Shown: positions 1-7,537 of the stretch, one piece after another
How the letters are laid out: every line of letters begins with the position of its first letter
How positions within the stretch are numbered: the stretch's first letter is position 1
Origin: a virus
IMG/VR virus record: IMGVR_UViG_3300045256_000080
Coordinates: 1 to 33,666 of that record
Reading direction: 5' to 3' (one strand)
Length of the DNA: 33,666 nt
The notes under the pieces: model-generated
Databases searched by the model: none
Seen by the model: the letters and a program-made list of their open reading frames with translations, nothing else
Told to the model about the DNA's origin: nothing
Made by a program: the position numbers and the translations under genes

Positions 1-127
1 CGCTGCGGGTCCATCGCCGCGAACTCGGGGTTGTCCTTCAGCTGCTTCTCGGCGTCGGTCAGCTGGTCGACCGTGCTCGCACTGTTCGCCAGGTTGTAGC
101 CGCGCGTGTACGTGACGCCTTCCTCGA
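1..127. repeat. Left copy of the 127-bp terminal overlap
   Basis: Bases 1-127 are identical to the last 127 bases of the window. Both lie inside one open reading frame that continues across the join. This is what a circular assembly graph gives when the contig is cut at an arbitrary point; 127 is also a common largest k-mer size of short-read assemblers. It is therefore probably not a biological terminal repeat. A real packaged direct terminal repeat is not excluded by sequence alone. Confidence 0.9.
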
Positions 128-746
128 ACTTCTGCGCCAGCCCCTGCTGCTCGGCCGGGCTGAACCCGGCGAACCCACCCAGCCCGCTGATCGCGTCAAG
201 CGCAGCCTTGCGGGCGCCCGGGTTGCCGGCCACCGCCTCGCGCTGCTGAACCTCGAGGAACGACAGCAGGCCGCTGCGGTTGTCGGCGATGTCGCGATCA
301 CGCACCGACTTGCGCACCGCCGCCTCGGGGAACGCCATCGCCTCGGCGACGCCCTTCTCGAACAGCGGGCGCATGCTCGTGGGCACGGCCTCGGTGCGCG
401 CCTGCAGCACCTGCCCGCGGCGCTGCTCCCAGACCTCGGGCGCCTTGGTCTTGTCGATCGTGCCGGTGCGCACGCCGTCGGCGACTTCCTCGGCGGCGAC
501 GCGCAGTTCCTCGCGCGTGCGCGCCAGTTCGCTGGCCGTGGCGATCTTGTCGGCGGCATCCTGCTGGAGCCGGCGCTCGCGCTCGGCCTGCTGGTCTCTC
601 TGAATCTGGCGCAGTGCGGCCTGCTGGCCGATCTCGCCCAGGTCGCCGATCGCCTCGGCCGCGGCGTTGGGCACGCTGCCGACGCGCGGCATGGGCGCCG
701 GCTGCGCGACCAGCCCGCCGAAGTTGCCGAGGTTGATCTGTGCCAT
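1..746 (-). CDS. Internal virion protein, gp15-like, N-terminal part (gene continues at the right end)
   Basis: This is the 5' part of a 720-residue gene that starts with ATG at 746 (Met-Ala-Gln-Ile-Asn-Leu) and reads off the left edge. The frame resumes without a break at 33539 and ends at 32123, so the whole gene is seen only when the window is closed into a circle. The N-terminal third is rich in Ala, Glu, Gln and Arg with long predicted helices and no signal peptide. It has no enzymatic motif I can recognise. The position after the gp14-like gene and before the large gp16-like proteins is that of T7 gp15, a protein of the internal core that is ejected into the host. The call rests on gene order and composition more than on motif identity. 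The frame is separated from the gp14-like stop by only a few bases. Confidence 0.7.
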   Translation of the reverse strand, partial: MAQINLGNFGGLVAQPAPMPRVGSVPNAAAEAIGDLGEIGQQAALRQIQRDQQAERERRLQQDAADKIATASELARTREELRVAAEEVADGVRTGTIDKTKAPEVWEQRRGQVLQARTEAVPTSMRPLFEKGVAEAMAFPEAAVRKSVRDRDIADNRSGLLSFLEVQQREAVAGNPGARKAALDAISGLGGFAGFSPAEQQGLAQKFEEGVTYTRGYNLANSASTVDQLTDAEKQLKDNPEFAAMDPQ

Positions 747-755
747 GGCCCGCCC

Positions 756-1280
756 TTAGAAAATCTGCCGGCCGCCCGACGTGATGCCCGCGCCGGTGCT
801 GTCGTTGCCGACGATGTTGCCGCTGCTGCCGGCGGTGTACGCACTGGCCGCCGCGCGGAACAGCGACACGCCCGCCTGCAGGTTGCCGCGCCGCCGCGCC
901 TGGCGCGACATGGCTCGCTGGAACGCGGCCTCCTGCTCGTAGCCACGGCCGCGCGCCTCGCCCTGCAGAATCTGGGTCAAGGCGTCCTGCTCGCCGCGCG
1001 CCGCGATGTCTTGATCGATGGTGATGGGCGTGCCGGCTCCGGTGTCGACGCCGCCGGCGGCAAACGCCGCGCGAGCCGACGCCCGCGCGCGCCCGGCTTC
1101 CTCGCGGGTCTCGGCCGCAGCTGCTCGCGCCGCGCTGCGCGATTCCTCGGCCTGCACGTCGGCCAGCTGCGCCTGATAGTTGCGATTCGCCGCTTCCTGC
1201 CGGCCCTGCTCGTAAGACGAATACGCCTGCGCCGCAGCCGAGGCCGCCAGCACGTACATCGCCATCGCCGATACACACAT
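756..1280 (-). CDS. Internal virion protein, T7 gp14-like
   Basis: The protein has 174 residues with ATG at 1280. It begins Met-Cys, then a short hydrophobic Ala-rich segment (about residues 5-18), then a long Ala/Arg/Glu/Gln-rich helical stretch. This is the layout of T7 gp14, which also starts Met-Cys followed by a hydrophobic Ala segment. In T7 the gp14 family forms part of the core inside the capsid and is ejected into the outer membrane at infection. The gene sits between the GNAT/gp13-position gene and the gp15-like gene, the same order as in T7. The frame is open upstream to 1397, but the in-frame ATG at 1280 gives the family-like N terminus and leaves only a 2-bp gap to the preceding gene. 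Confidence 0.75.
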   Translation of the reverse strand: MCVSAMAMYVLAASAAAQAYSSYEQGRQEAANRNYQAQLADVQAEESRSAARAAAAETREEAGRARASARAAFAAGGVDTGAGTPITIDQDIAARGEQDALTQILQGEARGRGYEQEAAFQRAMSRQARRRGNLQAGVSLFRAAASAYTAGSSGNIVGNDSTGAGITSGGRQIF

Positions 1281-1282
1281 GG

Positions 1283-1729
1283 TCACGCCCCCATCGAATA
1301 GACGCCCCCGCGCTGGGTGAAGCCCAGGTGGGTCATGAACTTGCCGAACCGCTCGGGGTCGACGCCGACGCTGCTCGAGAACACGACCTCGCGGCAACCC
1401 ATGCGCATGGCCGCATCGGTCGCGGTCTGCACCAGCTTGATCGCTGCCGGCCCGCCTCGCGCGCCCGGCGATACGAACAGCGCCAGGTCGCTGGCGACCA
1501 GTTGCGACGAGAAGAAGTAAGGCGTGACGATCAGCGCCACGCCGCCCACGATCTCGCCCTGGCGCTCGGCAACCAGCACGATCCCCAGCCGCATGGCCGC
1601 GCCCAGCGCCTCGGCCACCCGGCCGGGCTCGAACGGCACGTCGCGATAGCGCCCCTCGCCGTGCATCTGCAGGCCGAGCGCGACCAGCGCGGGGATGTCG
1701 ACCGGCGTCGCTGCGCGCACCTTAGCCAT
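1283..1729 (-). CDS. GNAT-fold acetyltransferase-like protein in the gp13 position
   Basis: The protein has 148 residues and reads as a compact GNAT domain: an N-terminal strand followed by Pro-Val-Asp-Ile-Pro-Ala-Leu, a central Gly-Gly-Val-Ala strand near residue 62, an acetyl-CoA-loop-like Gly-Ala-Arg-Gly-Gly near 90, and a C-terminal Phe-Gly-Lys-Phe-Met-Thr-His-Leu-Gly-Phe segment. T7 gp13, an internal virion protein, lies at the same place between the tail tube B and gp14 genes and is distantly related to GNAT proteins. The ATG at 1729 overlaps the stop of the tail tubular B gene by 8 bp, which implies translational coupling. Whether it acetylates anything or has only a structural role cannot be told from sequence. 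Confidence 0.75.
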   Translation of the reverse strand: MAKVRAATPVDIPALVALGLQMHGEGRYRDVPFEPGRVAEALGAAMRLGIVLVAERQGEIVGGVALIVTPYFFSSQLVASDLALFVSPGARGGPAAIKLVQTATDAAMRMGCREVVFSSSVGVDPERFGKFMTHLGFTQRGGVYSMGA

Positions 1730-3899
1730 CGTTGATGCTCACCTTCTTGCCGATCGCCAGCACCGTCGCCGGGTACGGCTGCACCTGCTCGACCTTGACC
1801 ACGCCCCCCGACTTCGCCCAGCCGCTGGTGCTGATCTCCTTGTCGCCCGTGAACGGCGGCACGGGCCGATTGAGCAGCCCCGGACCGAGCTCTCGGAAGG
1901 CGACCGTCTGATCGTTGACGCGGATGCCCACGGTTTCGAGCAGCCGCACGAACGCCTTGTGCACGCTGATGTTGGCGCCCATCGTGCTGCCGACCGGCGC
2001 CGAGACCTCGAGCGGCAGGGTTTCCCAGACGCTGCGATAGTTCAGCCCGACCTCGGCGCTGGTGGCCGATCGGCCGAGCGTGATCTGGCCGCCCGTCACG
2101 ACCGCCTGCGGCTGCGCCACGCCATCGGCCAGCACGTCGACGGTCTTGCCCTCAAGGTGCGCCAGGCCCGTCACGACCGTGAACGGCGACCCGCTGGTCT
2201 GCACCAGCGCGGCGTCGGTCTCGCGCGCGTCGTCCAGCCGCTCGATGTAGCGCACCGTGGCGCCGTTGATGGTGCGCCGGACGATCAGATACGTGTGATC
2301 CACGTCGCCGGCCGGCACTGTCTCGATGCTCTCGACCGTCCCGTCGGTGTCGCATGGCGTCCACGCGATCACGCCTTGATCGCGGTCATAGGTGCACGAC
2401 GCCAGTCCGCCATCGGCCAGCACCACCCAGACGATCGGCTGCGGGCTGTGCTGCAGGCCGAAGTCGACCACGCCGCGGCTGATGATGTGATCGGCGCGCA
2501 CGCTTACGTCGGGCGCCGTGAAGCCGTCGAAGTCGTAGCGGTAGCCGATCGCGCGCACCTGCTTGCCGGCGCGCTGCGCGAATAGCACCTCGCTCTCGGT
2601 GCGGATCGGCCGCACGCTGCCGGCGGCGCCATGGAACGACTGCGGGCGCACCTGCACATTGCTCGGCGTGATCGGCCGCTGCGGGCCGCCGGTCATGCTG
2701 TACTCGCCAGAGTAGGTCAGCACCAGCAGCTGGCGCACCGCGTTCAGGTGCTCGATCACGCTGGCATCGTCGGCGCCGATCTTGAAGACGAACGCATCGT
2801 CGTCGTTGCCGCCCTGCGTGAAGTCGAAGAACGAATTGGTGCGCGAGCCCCAGACGGTCAGCGGGTAGGCGCTCGACCCGCCGAAGATCAGTCGCTGCTC
2901 GAACACGGTCACGGCGCGCGGGTAGCCCTGCACGGCGTTCCACACCGGGAACTGCAGCGCCCAGCCCTCGGACGGCGCGGCGATCGTGTCCGCCAGCTTC
3001 ACGAGAATGCGGCCCGCAGCGATCGTCGCGCTGGTTATCGCCGTGATCTCGACGATGCCGGCGTTGATGAACACCTGCGCGCCAACGTGCTCGGGCTTCC
3101 ATGCGCCAGCGGTTGCGGTCAGGTCGCAGGCGCCGAACAGCGGCTCCTTGGCGCTCGGCGTCACCTGCACCTTGGGACTTTCGCCGATCCGCCAGGCGTT
3201 GGCGGCCAAGCTCGTGCTGGCGAACGCCTGCGTGATGTTCACCGTGACCTGCGTAGCACTGGTGTAGGCGGTGATCACGCCCAGACCCTGCCCGCTGATG
3301 AGCGGGCGGCCGACATCCGACGGCTGGAACGCGGCTGCGCCGCTCGTCGCCGTGCGGCCCGCCCCCACGGTGGCAAGGCTCAGCGTCAGCGTGGTGTTGA
3401 ACACGTCGCCGCTTTCCTCGCTGGGCTGCGGGAAGAACTCGGCGACCGACAGCACCCACGACGTGTCGCCGTACCACGTCAGCACCCGCGGCGCGTAGTT
3501 CTGGTGCACGAGGATCATCTGGTCGCCGATCTGCGCATAGCGCACATCGAACAGGTCGGCCTCGCTGTACGGCGTGGCGATCTGGTAGGGCAGCCCCAGC
3601 TGCAGCACCCGGGCGCCGTCCTTGAAGAAGCGCAGGAACTGGTGCCCGAACTCGATCGCATAGCTGCGCGCGCGGTCGATCACGAAGCCGATCAGCCGCG
3701 CCTTGCGCACGCCGCTGTCGCCGGTGGCGCCCACGTAGACCGTGCCCGGCCGCCGGGTCGCGCCGCCCTGCACCATGACCGTGGTGTTGCGCAGGCTCTT
3801 GGCGCTGTTCGGGTAGCTCTCGATGTCGACGCGGCCGTACAGCTTCGGCGTGATCTCGCCGGCCGTGAAGTTCGTCTGGATGTGCGACAGCTTCGGCAT
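1722..3899 (-). CDS. Tail tubular protein B (T7 gp12-like)
   Basis: The protein has 725 residues from ATG at 3899. The opening (Met-Pro-Lys-Leu-Ser-His-Ile-Gln-Thr-Asn-Phe-Thr-Ala-Gly-Glu) followed by Pro-Lys-Leu-Tyr-Gly-Arg-Val-Asp is typical of the nozzle/tail-tube B family, in which an N-terminal segment precedes a large beta-propeller-like body. Repeated motifs such as Tyr-Pro-Arg-Ala-Val-Thr-Val-Phe-Glu-Gln-Arg-Leu and Trp-Gly-Ser-Arg-Thr lie in the middle, as in this family. It would form the distal end of the short tail and contact the fibres or spikes. Its start overlaps the stop of the tail tubular A gene as TGATG. The frame is open further upstream, but that extension overlaps tail tubular A and is not protein-like. 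Confidence 0.9.
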   Translation of the reverse strand: MPKLSHIQTNFTAGEITPKLYGRVDIESYPNSAKSLRNTTVMVQGGATRRPGTVYVGATGDSGVRKARLIGFVIDRARSYAIEFGHQFLRFFKDGARVLQLGLPYQIATPYSEADLFDVRYAQIGDQMILVHQNYAPRVLTWYGDTSWVLSVAEFFPQPSEESGDVFNTTLTLSLATVGAGRTATSGAAAFQPSDVGRPLISGQGLGVITAYTSATQVTVNITQAFASTSLAANAWRIGESPKVQVTPSAKEPLFGACDLTATAGAWKPEHVGAQVFINAGIVEITAITSATIAAGRILVKLADTIAAPSEGWALQFPVWNAVQGYPRAVTVFEQRLIFGGSSAYPLTVWGSRTNSFFDFTQGGNDDDAFVFKIGADDASVIEHLNAVRQLLVLTYSGEYSMTGGPQRPITPSNVQVRPQSFHGAAGSVRPIRTESEVLFAQRAGKQVRAIGYRYDFDGFTAPDVSVRADHIISRGVVDFGLQHSPQPIVWVVLADGGLASCTYDRDQGVIAWTPCDTDGTVESIETVPAGDVDHTYLIVRRTINGATVRYIERLDDARETDAALVQTSGSPFTVVTGLAHLEGKTVDVLADGVAQPQAVVTGGQITLGRSATSAEVGLNYRSVWETLPLEVSAPVGSTMGANISVHKAFVRLLETVGIRVNDQTVAFRELGPGLLNRPVPPFTGDKEISTSGWAKSGGVVKVEQVQPYPATVLAIGKKVSINDG

Positions 3900-4483
3900 C
3901 AGCGCCAGGCGCCGGGCATCGCGCGCACGTTGACGAACGTCGACGACCCGACTTCGGGCATCGGCTGCTCTTGCCCGTCGATGCCGGTCGCGGTCTGCAG
4001 GATGCTGCTGAACGTCTGCAGCAGGTCGTTGGCGCGCTGCGCGCTGCCGGTCACGTGGTACGCGAACTTGTGCGCCATGTAGATCGTCATGGCCTCGACC
4101 AGGCCGGCATCCCACGCCGAAACGTCCTCGAGGTCCGTGATGTAGCGCACCGGGCAGGCGCTTTCGTCCATCAGGATGCGCCGGCCCTCGAGCTCGTAGT
4201 CGGGTTCCTCGCCGCGGCGGCCGACGTTCAGCAGGCGCAGGCAGTCGGCCGGCAGCAGGAACGAATAGGCCCAATCGAACGCCGGCGCGCTGGCCTCGGG
4301 CGCCAGCTGCACGCGTCGCGCCGCGCAGTTCCACGGGTGCGCGCGCAGCACGAACTGCCGCGCGTTGTCCCACAGATTGGCCGCCAGGCGCGCGCGGTCG
4401 CTGTCCTCGTTGAAGTCGCTGATGGTGCGATCGTTCAGCAGCAGCAGCGCGTTGCTGCAGATCTGCACCTTGCTGGTTGCCAC
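3899..4483 (-). CDS. Tail tubular protein A (T7 gp11-like adaptor)
   Basis: The protein has 194 residues. The pattern near the N terminus (Ile-Cys-Ser-Asn-Ala-Leu-Leu-Leu-Leu, then Arg-Ala-Arg-Leu-Ala-Ala-Asn-Leu-Trp), followed by His-Pro-Trp-Asn and Leu-Pro-Ala-Asp-Cys-Leu-Arg-Leu, is the hallmark of gp11-type tail adaptor proteins. These ring the bottom of the portal and seat the nozzle. The length matches T7 gp11. It is the first gene after the intrinsic terminator at 4499-4533 and is coupled to tail tubular B by TGATG. No closer promoter is obvious, so expression probably depends on partial readthrough from the capsid genes. Confidence 0.92.
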   Translation of the reverse strand: MATSKVQICSNALLLLNDRTISDFNEDSDRARLAANLWDNARQFVLRAHPWNCAARRVQLAPEASAPAFDWAYSFLLPADCLRLLNVGRRGEEPDYELEGRRILMDESACPVRYITDLEDVSAWDAGLVEAMTIYMAHKFAYHVTGSAQRANDLLQTFSSILQTATGIDGQEQPMPEVGSSTFVNVRAMPGAWR

Positions 4484-4498
4484 GCCGTCACCTCATCA

Positions 4499-4533
4499 GC
4501 AAAAAGGGCCGGGAGCGTCGCCACGCCCGGCCC
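4499..4533 (-). terminator. Intrinsic terminator between capsid and tail genes
   Basis: On the minus strand an 8-bp perfect GC stem (GGGCCGGG at 4533-4526 with CCCGGCCC at 4513-4506) with a 12-base loop is followed at once by TTTTT (4505-4501). It lies in the 83-bp gap between the decoration-like gene and tail tubular A. T7 has its major terminator at the equivalent place, after gene 10. The likely effect is to set high capsid and lower tail expression by partial readthrough. Confidence 0.9.
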
Positions 4534-4566
4534 AAGGCTTCGAAGAAAGCTCGAAGGCCGCGAAGG

Positions 4567-5031
4567 TCAGTCCATCGTGTAGGCGATGCGCAGGCAGAAC
4601 TCCTGGCTCGCCTGCAGGTTGGCGCCCGCCACGCGGCCCCGGATCAGCGTGTCGTCCGACGCGCTGCCCTCGGTGTCGTTCGTGGTCTCGTAGGTCGCCG
4701 CGCCGTTGGCGGGGTTGGTCAGTGCCGCGCCGCCGGCCGCCGTCACCGACGTGGCCGCCAGGTAGCGCGACGTGTTGGCCGGGTCGCCGATCGCCACGGT
4801 GGACGACGCGGCGCCGGCCGACCAGTCGAGGCGCGACAGGTGCGGGATCACGCGGGCACCGCGCGGCAGGCGGCCGAACACGATGTCCTCGCCGATCGCC
4901 ACGCCGCCCGCAGCGGCGTTGGTGGCACGGAACTCGGCGAACCGAATCCGGCCGTGGTAGCGGTTGACCTTGAGTTGGACGGGCGGGCTGGCGATCTGCG
5001 CCGCCCGCACGTCCCCGTTGACGTTTGCCAT
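4567..5031 (-). CDS. Putative head decoration or capsid-associated protein
   Basis: The protein has 154 residues, small and beta-rich, dominated by Ala, Gly, Thr and Val, with no membrane segment or enzymatic motif. It lies directly after the major capsid gene and before the terminator, a position usually taken by decoration, head-stabilising or head-fibre proteins. The start at 5031 is preceded by a purine-rich AAAGGAAA-type ribosome-binding site at a good distance. I do not recognise a named family with certainty. The virion-protein call is inferred from position and composition. Confidence 0.6.
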   Translation of the reverse strand: MANVNGDVRAAQIASPPVQLKVNRYHGRIRFAEFRATNAAAGGVAIGEDIVFGRLPRGARVIPHLSRLDWSAGAASSTVAIGDPANTSRYLAATSVTAAGGAALTNPANGAATYETTNDTEGSASDDTLIRGRVAGANLQASQEFCLRIAYTMD

Positions 5032-5065
5032 GGCTTTGTTTCCTTTCGCTCAGGCTGTCGGGGGG

Positions 5066-5944
5066 TTAGGTTTCCAGGCAGTCGACTTGCACGACCGCCT
5101 CGTCCTCGGCCCGCACGGCGCCGATCAGCATCCGCGCGTAGGGCTGCAGCGCGCGGTTCTTGTCCGGCCGCACGTCGATGCTGGTCTCGATGTCGGCACC
5201 GATGCCCAGCACCACCGCATTGCGCGCGAACGCAAAGCAGGTGCGGGTCGTCGACACCCGGGTCAGGCGGCCGCTGCGGATGAACCGGAAGCCCAGGAAG
5301 TCGTTGATCTGGCCGTTGACCAGCGCGCGCACCGTGTTGAAGTCGGCGCTCGTGATCGTGGTGTCGCTCAGCAGGTTGGTGATCTGCTGGGCGCTCACGA
5401 CCATGAAACGCTGCGGGGCGTCGGTCTGGCCGATCTCCTGATCGATCGCGACCTCGTTGGCGTCCAGAATCTCGCGCGCCTGGCGCAGCTTGGCGAGCGT
5501 GAGGCCGGTGCCACCGACCGCGATCTGCTGGCCGGCGGGCAGCGACGCGGTGCCCGTGTTGGTACGGGCCGCCGCGTTCATCGCGGCGATGATGACGGAA
5601 TCCTTGCGGCGGTTCAGTGCCGCGACGGCTTCCATCAGGTACGGGCTGGTCGGGTCGGCCAGCATCCGCTTCTTGTCGAGCTCGTCGACCAGTTCGGCCC
5701 ACGCGAACGGGGCCAGGTCGACGAAGCGCCGCGAGTGCGGCATCTCGACCATCTGGGTGTCGGCGTGGCGGCTGGCGATCTGGTAGGACTCGGCCTGGCC
5801 CAGACGCTCGATGGCATACGCGCTGCCGACGATGCCGGGCTGCACGCGCACGAAAGGCTGCAGCCGCGACACCATCTGGCGGCTGAGCATCATGAAGTTC
5901 GTCGCAAACTGCGTGACGAAGGCTTCGGTTACTTGGAAAGACAT
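5066..5944 (-). CDS. Major capsid protein
   Basis: The protein has 292 residues. The N-terminal pattern Ser-Arg-Leu-Gln-Pro-Phe-Val-Arg-Val near residue 26, then Ser-Arg-His-Ala-Asp-Thr-Gln and Pro-His-Ser-Arg-Arg-Phe-Val, then Asp-Glu-Leu-Asp-Lys-Lys-Arg-Met-Leu-Ala-Asp-Pro-Thr-Ser, is characteristic of the Phage_capsid_2 group of HK97-fold capsid proteins found in many podoviruses. It follows the scaffold gene and precedes the decoration-like gene. The ATG at 5944 has a GGAG element upstream. The length fits a capsid protein that needs a separate scaffold and has no N-terminal delta domain. Confidence 0.92.
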   Translation of the reverse strand: MSFQVTEAFVTQFATNFMMLSRQMVSRLQPFVRVQPGIVGSAYAIERLGQAESYQIASRHADTQMVEMPHSRRFVDLAPFAWAELVDELDKKRMLADPTSPYLMEAVAALNRRKDSVIIAAMNAAARTNTGTASLPAGQQIAVGGTGLTLAKLRQAREILDANEVAIDQEIGQTDAPQRFMVVSAQQITNLLSDTTITSADFNTVRALVNGQINDFLGFRFIRSGRLTRVSTTRTCFAFARNAVVLGIGADIETSIDVRPDKNRALQPYARMLIGAVRAEDEAVVQVDCLET

Positions 5945-6113
5945 GATGAACTCCGAAAGGTTGTCGATCTCTCGACGCGCTTCCGGTTGTTCCGCAACGC
6001 GGGCCGGTGGCGGTCAGGCTCTGCGTGCAGCAGAGCGGCCCGGCAGGGTTGTTCGCTCAGCACGCAACGGGGCGAATTGAATCGCCGCCGTCACGTACCG
6101 TGTGCGATTGCGT
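5945..6113 (-). other. Intergenic region between scaffold and capsid genes, with a small hairpin
   Basis: This 169-bp gap holds no ORF I can support. It has a 7-bp inverted repeat with a 5-base loop (GCTCTGC/GCAGAGC at 6018-6036) but no T-run on either side, so it does not read as an intrinsic terminator. It may be a processing or mRNA-stabilising hairpin in front of the capsid cistron, or a place for an internal promoter. I see no convincing -35/-10 pair. Confidence 0.5.
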
Positions 6114-7043
6114 TCACACGCTGCGCTTGCTCGCGTTGATCGCTTCCTGCGCCTTGAAGTGCGCGGCGACCTTGGCCTTGACCCGCTCGTGGTCGGGGTG
6201 CGCGGCATCCCAGTACGGGCCGCCGACCTTCATCAGGTCGTTCAGGGTCTCGGGCGCCACCACGTCGCCGGCGATGCGCGTCTTGTCCTCGCCAACCTCG
6301 CGGCCGACCTTTGCCAGGATGTCGGTCACGGTCGCCAGCGAGACCACGCCCGACATGAACTCGGCGCGCTGCTTCTCGTCGCCGTAGCTGTTCAGCGCCT
6401 TCATGGCCGCGGTCATGTTCGGATGGCTCACGACCTCGCCGGGCGCCACCTTCCACATCTGCGCCAGTGCGGCGCTGGTCTGCGCGCTCGCCAGCTGGGC
6501 GCCGTAGGTCGCCACGCTGTCGACGTTGGCGAAGAACGCCGACATCACGCCCTCGAACTGCTTTTGCGTCAGGCCCAGCCCGTGGAACGCCTTGCGCGCC
6601 TCGATCATCTTGGCGTCGTCGAGCTCGAGCCCTTTCAGGTTCTCGGGCAGATCGAACTTGTATTCGCCGGCGTCCTTCGGCGGCAGCCCGACTTCCTTCA
6701 TCCGCTGCTCGAGCTCGGTGTAGGACTTCGCCAGGTCTTCGGGCTTCTGGAACCGCTCGGGCAGCCAGGCGGGCCGGTTCGGATCGGCGGGCGGCGGCGG
6801 CGTGGCACCGGCAGGCGCGGGACCAGCGGCCGGCGGCGCACCGCCAGGCGCAGGCGCGGGCGCACCGCCACCGGCAGCAGCTGCCGCGGCGGCCGCGAAC
6901 AGGTTGCCATCACCACCGGCGGCAGGCGCCGGCGCGGCTGCCGGTGCACCAGCAGGCGCAGGCGCCGCAGCGCCGCCACCACCACCCGCGGCGCCATCGG
7001 CGCCGGCTTTATCCATCAGACGAAACATCAACCTCTGCAGCAT
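6114..7043 (-). CDS. Capsid scaffold (assembly) protein, T7 gp9-like
   Basis: The protein has 309 residues. Residues 13-90 are a low-complexity Ala/Pro/Gly region, followed by a charged helical body containing Pro-Glu-Arg-Phe-Gln-Lys-Pro-Glu-Asp-Leu-Ala-Lys-Ser-Tyr-Glu-type and Gly-Leu-Thr-Gln-Lys-Gln-Phe patterns common to podovirus scaffolds. It would direct procapsid assembly and leave on maturation. I chose the ATG at 7043 because GGAGG stands five bases upstream. This makes it overlap the preceding gene by 35 bp. Internal ATGs at 7028 and 7016 are possible but have poorer ribosome-binding sites. The position between portal and capsid genes supports the call. Confidence 0.85.
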   Translation of the reverse strand: MLQRLMFRLMDKAGADGAAGGGGGAAAPAPAGAPAAAPAPAAGGDGNLFAAAAAAAAGGGAPAPAPGGAPPAAGPAPAGATPPPPADPNRPAWLPERFQKPEDLAKSYTELEQRMKEVGLPPKDAGEYKFDLPENLKGLELDDAKMIEARKAFHGLGLTQKQFEGVMSAFFANVDSVATYGAQLASAQTSAALAQMWKVAPGEVVSHPNMTAAMKALNSYGDEKQRAEFMSGVVSLATVTDILAKVGREVGEDKTRIAGDVVAPETLNDLMKVGGPYWDAAHPDHERVKAKVAAHFKAQEAINASKRSV

Positions 7044-7275
7044 CGCGGCCTCCGTTCTGGGCTATGTCGATCATTGACAGGATGTAGTCGACGACATCCT
7101 TCTGCGCGGCGCGGCGCTCGGTCTCGCGCTGCGCTTCGATTCCGCCGGCCACGTAGGTGGCGCGAGCTCGGAACAGGGCGTCGAGGTGATTCAGCACGTG
7201 CGGGCCATTGCCCACCGTGAAGACCTCGGCATACATGCGCGCCAGGTCGGCGCGCGTCATCTGGTTGACCGCCAC
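7009..7275 (-). CDS. Small Bbp19-like phage structural-region protein
   Basis: The protein has 88 residues. The pattern Asp-Leu-Ala-Arg-Met-Tyr near the N terminus, then Gly-Asn-Gly-Pro-His-Val-Leu-Asn-His-Leu, then Ala-Gln-Arg-Glu-Thr-Glu-Arg-Arg-Ala-Ala-Gln-Lys-Asp-Val-Val-Asp-Tyr-Ile, resembles the small Bbp19-type proteins found next to portal and scaffold genes in many phages. Its precise role is not established. It ends inside the scaffold start region, so the two are translationally coupled. Confidence 0.65.
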   Translation of the reverse strand: MAVNQMTRADLARMYAEVFTVGNGPHVLNHLDALFRARATYVAGGIEAQRETERRAAQKDVVDYILSMIDIAQNGGRDAAEVDVSSDG

Positions 7276-7279
7276 GCGG

Positions 7280-7525
7280 CTACTGGTCGGCGCGCACCGT
7301 CGGCGTGCCGCGCACGGGCACGAACTGGTACTCCGCGCCGGCGACCGGGTTCACCACGACGATGGCGCCCTTGATCGTGTTGAGCGTGTCGTAGATCACC
7401 CACGGGTCGGCGTTCGTGTTGCGCCGCTGCAGCGTGACCTCGCCGCCAGTGGCCTGCGCGATGAAGTTGCCGGCGGCCGGCGCAAAGGCGGTGTTCAGGG
7501 TGTTGCTGTTGGCAATCAGGGGCAT
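7280..7525 (-). CDS. Small structural-region protein of unknown function
   Basis: The protein has 81 residues with ATG at 7525 preceded by GGAGG at a 5-base spacing, a strong ribosome-binding site. It is rich in Asn, Thr, Ala and Val with alternating polar and hydrophobic residues that suggest a small beta-sheet domain. There is no Cys, no signal peptide and no membrane segment. It lies between the portal and Bbp19-like genes, so it may be a minor head or connector protein. I do not recognise a family. Confidence 0.7.
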   Translation of the reverse strand: MPLIANSNTLNTAFAPAAGNFIAQATGGEVTLQRRNTNADPWVIYDTLNTIKGAIVVVNPVAGAEYQFVPVRGTPTVRADQ

Positions 7526-7537
7526 GGAGTCCTCCGG

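Noticed and set aside
1-127. Biological direct terminal repeat as in T7
   Set aside because: The length equals a common assembler k-mer and the repeat falls inside a coding frame at an arbitrary position. Kept only as a remote possibility.
6018-6036. Hairpin upstream of the capsid gene considered as a terminator
   Set aside because: No T-run follows it on either strand.
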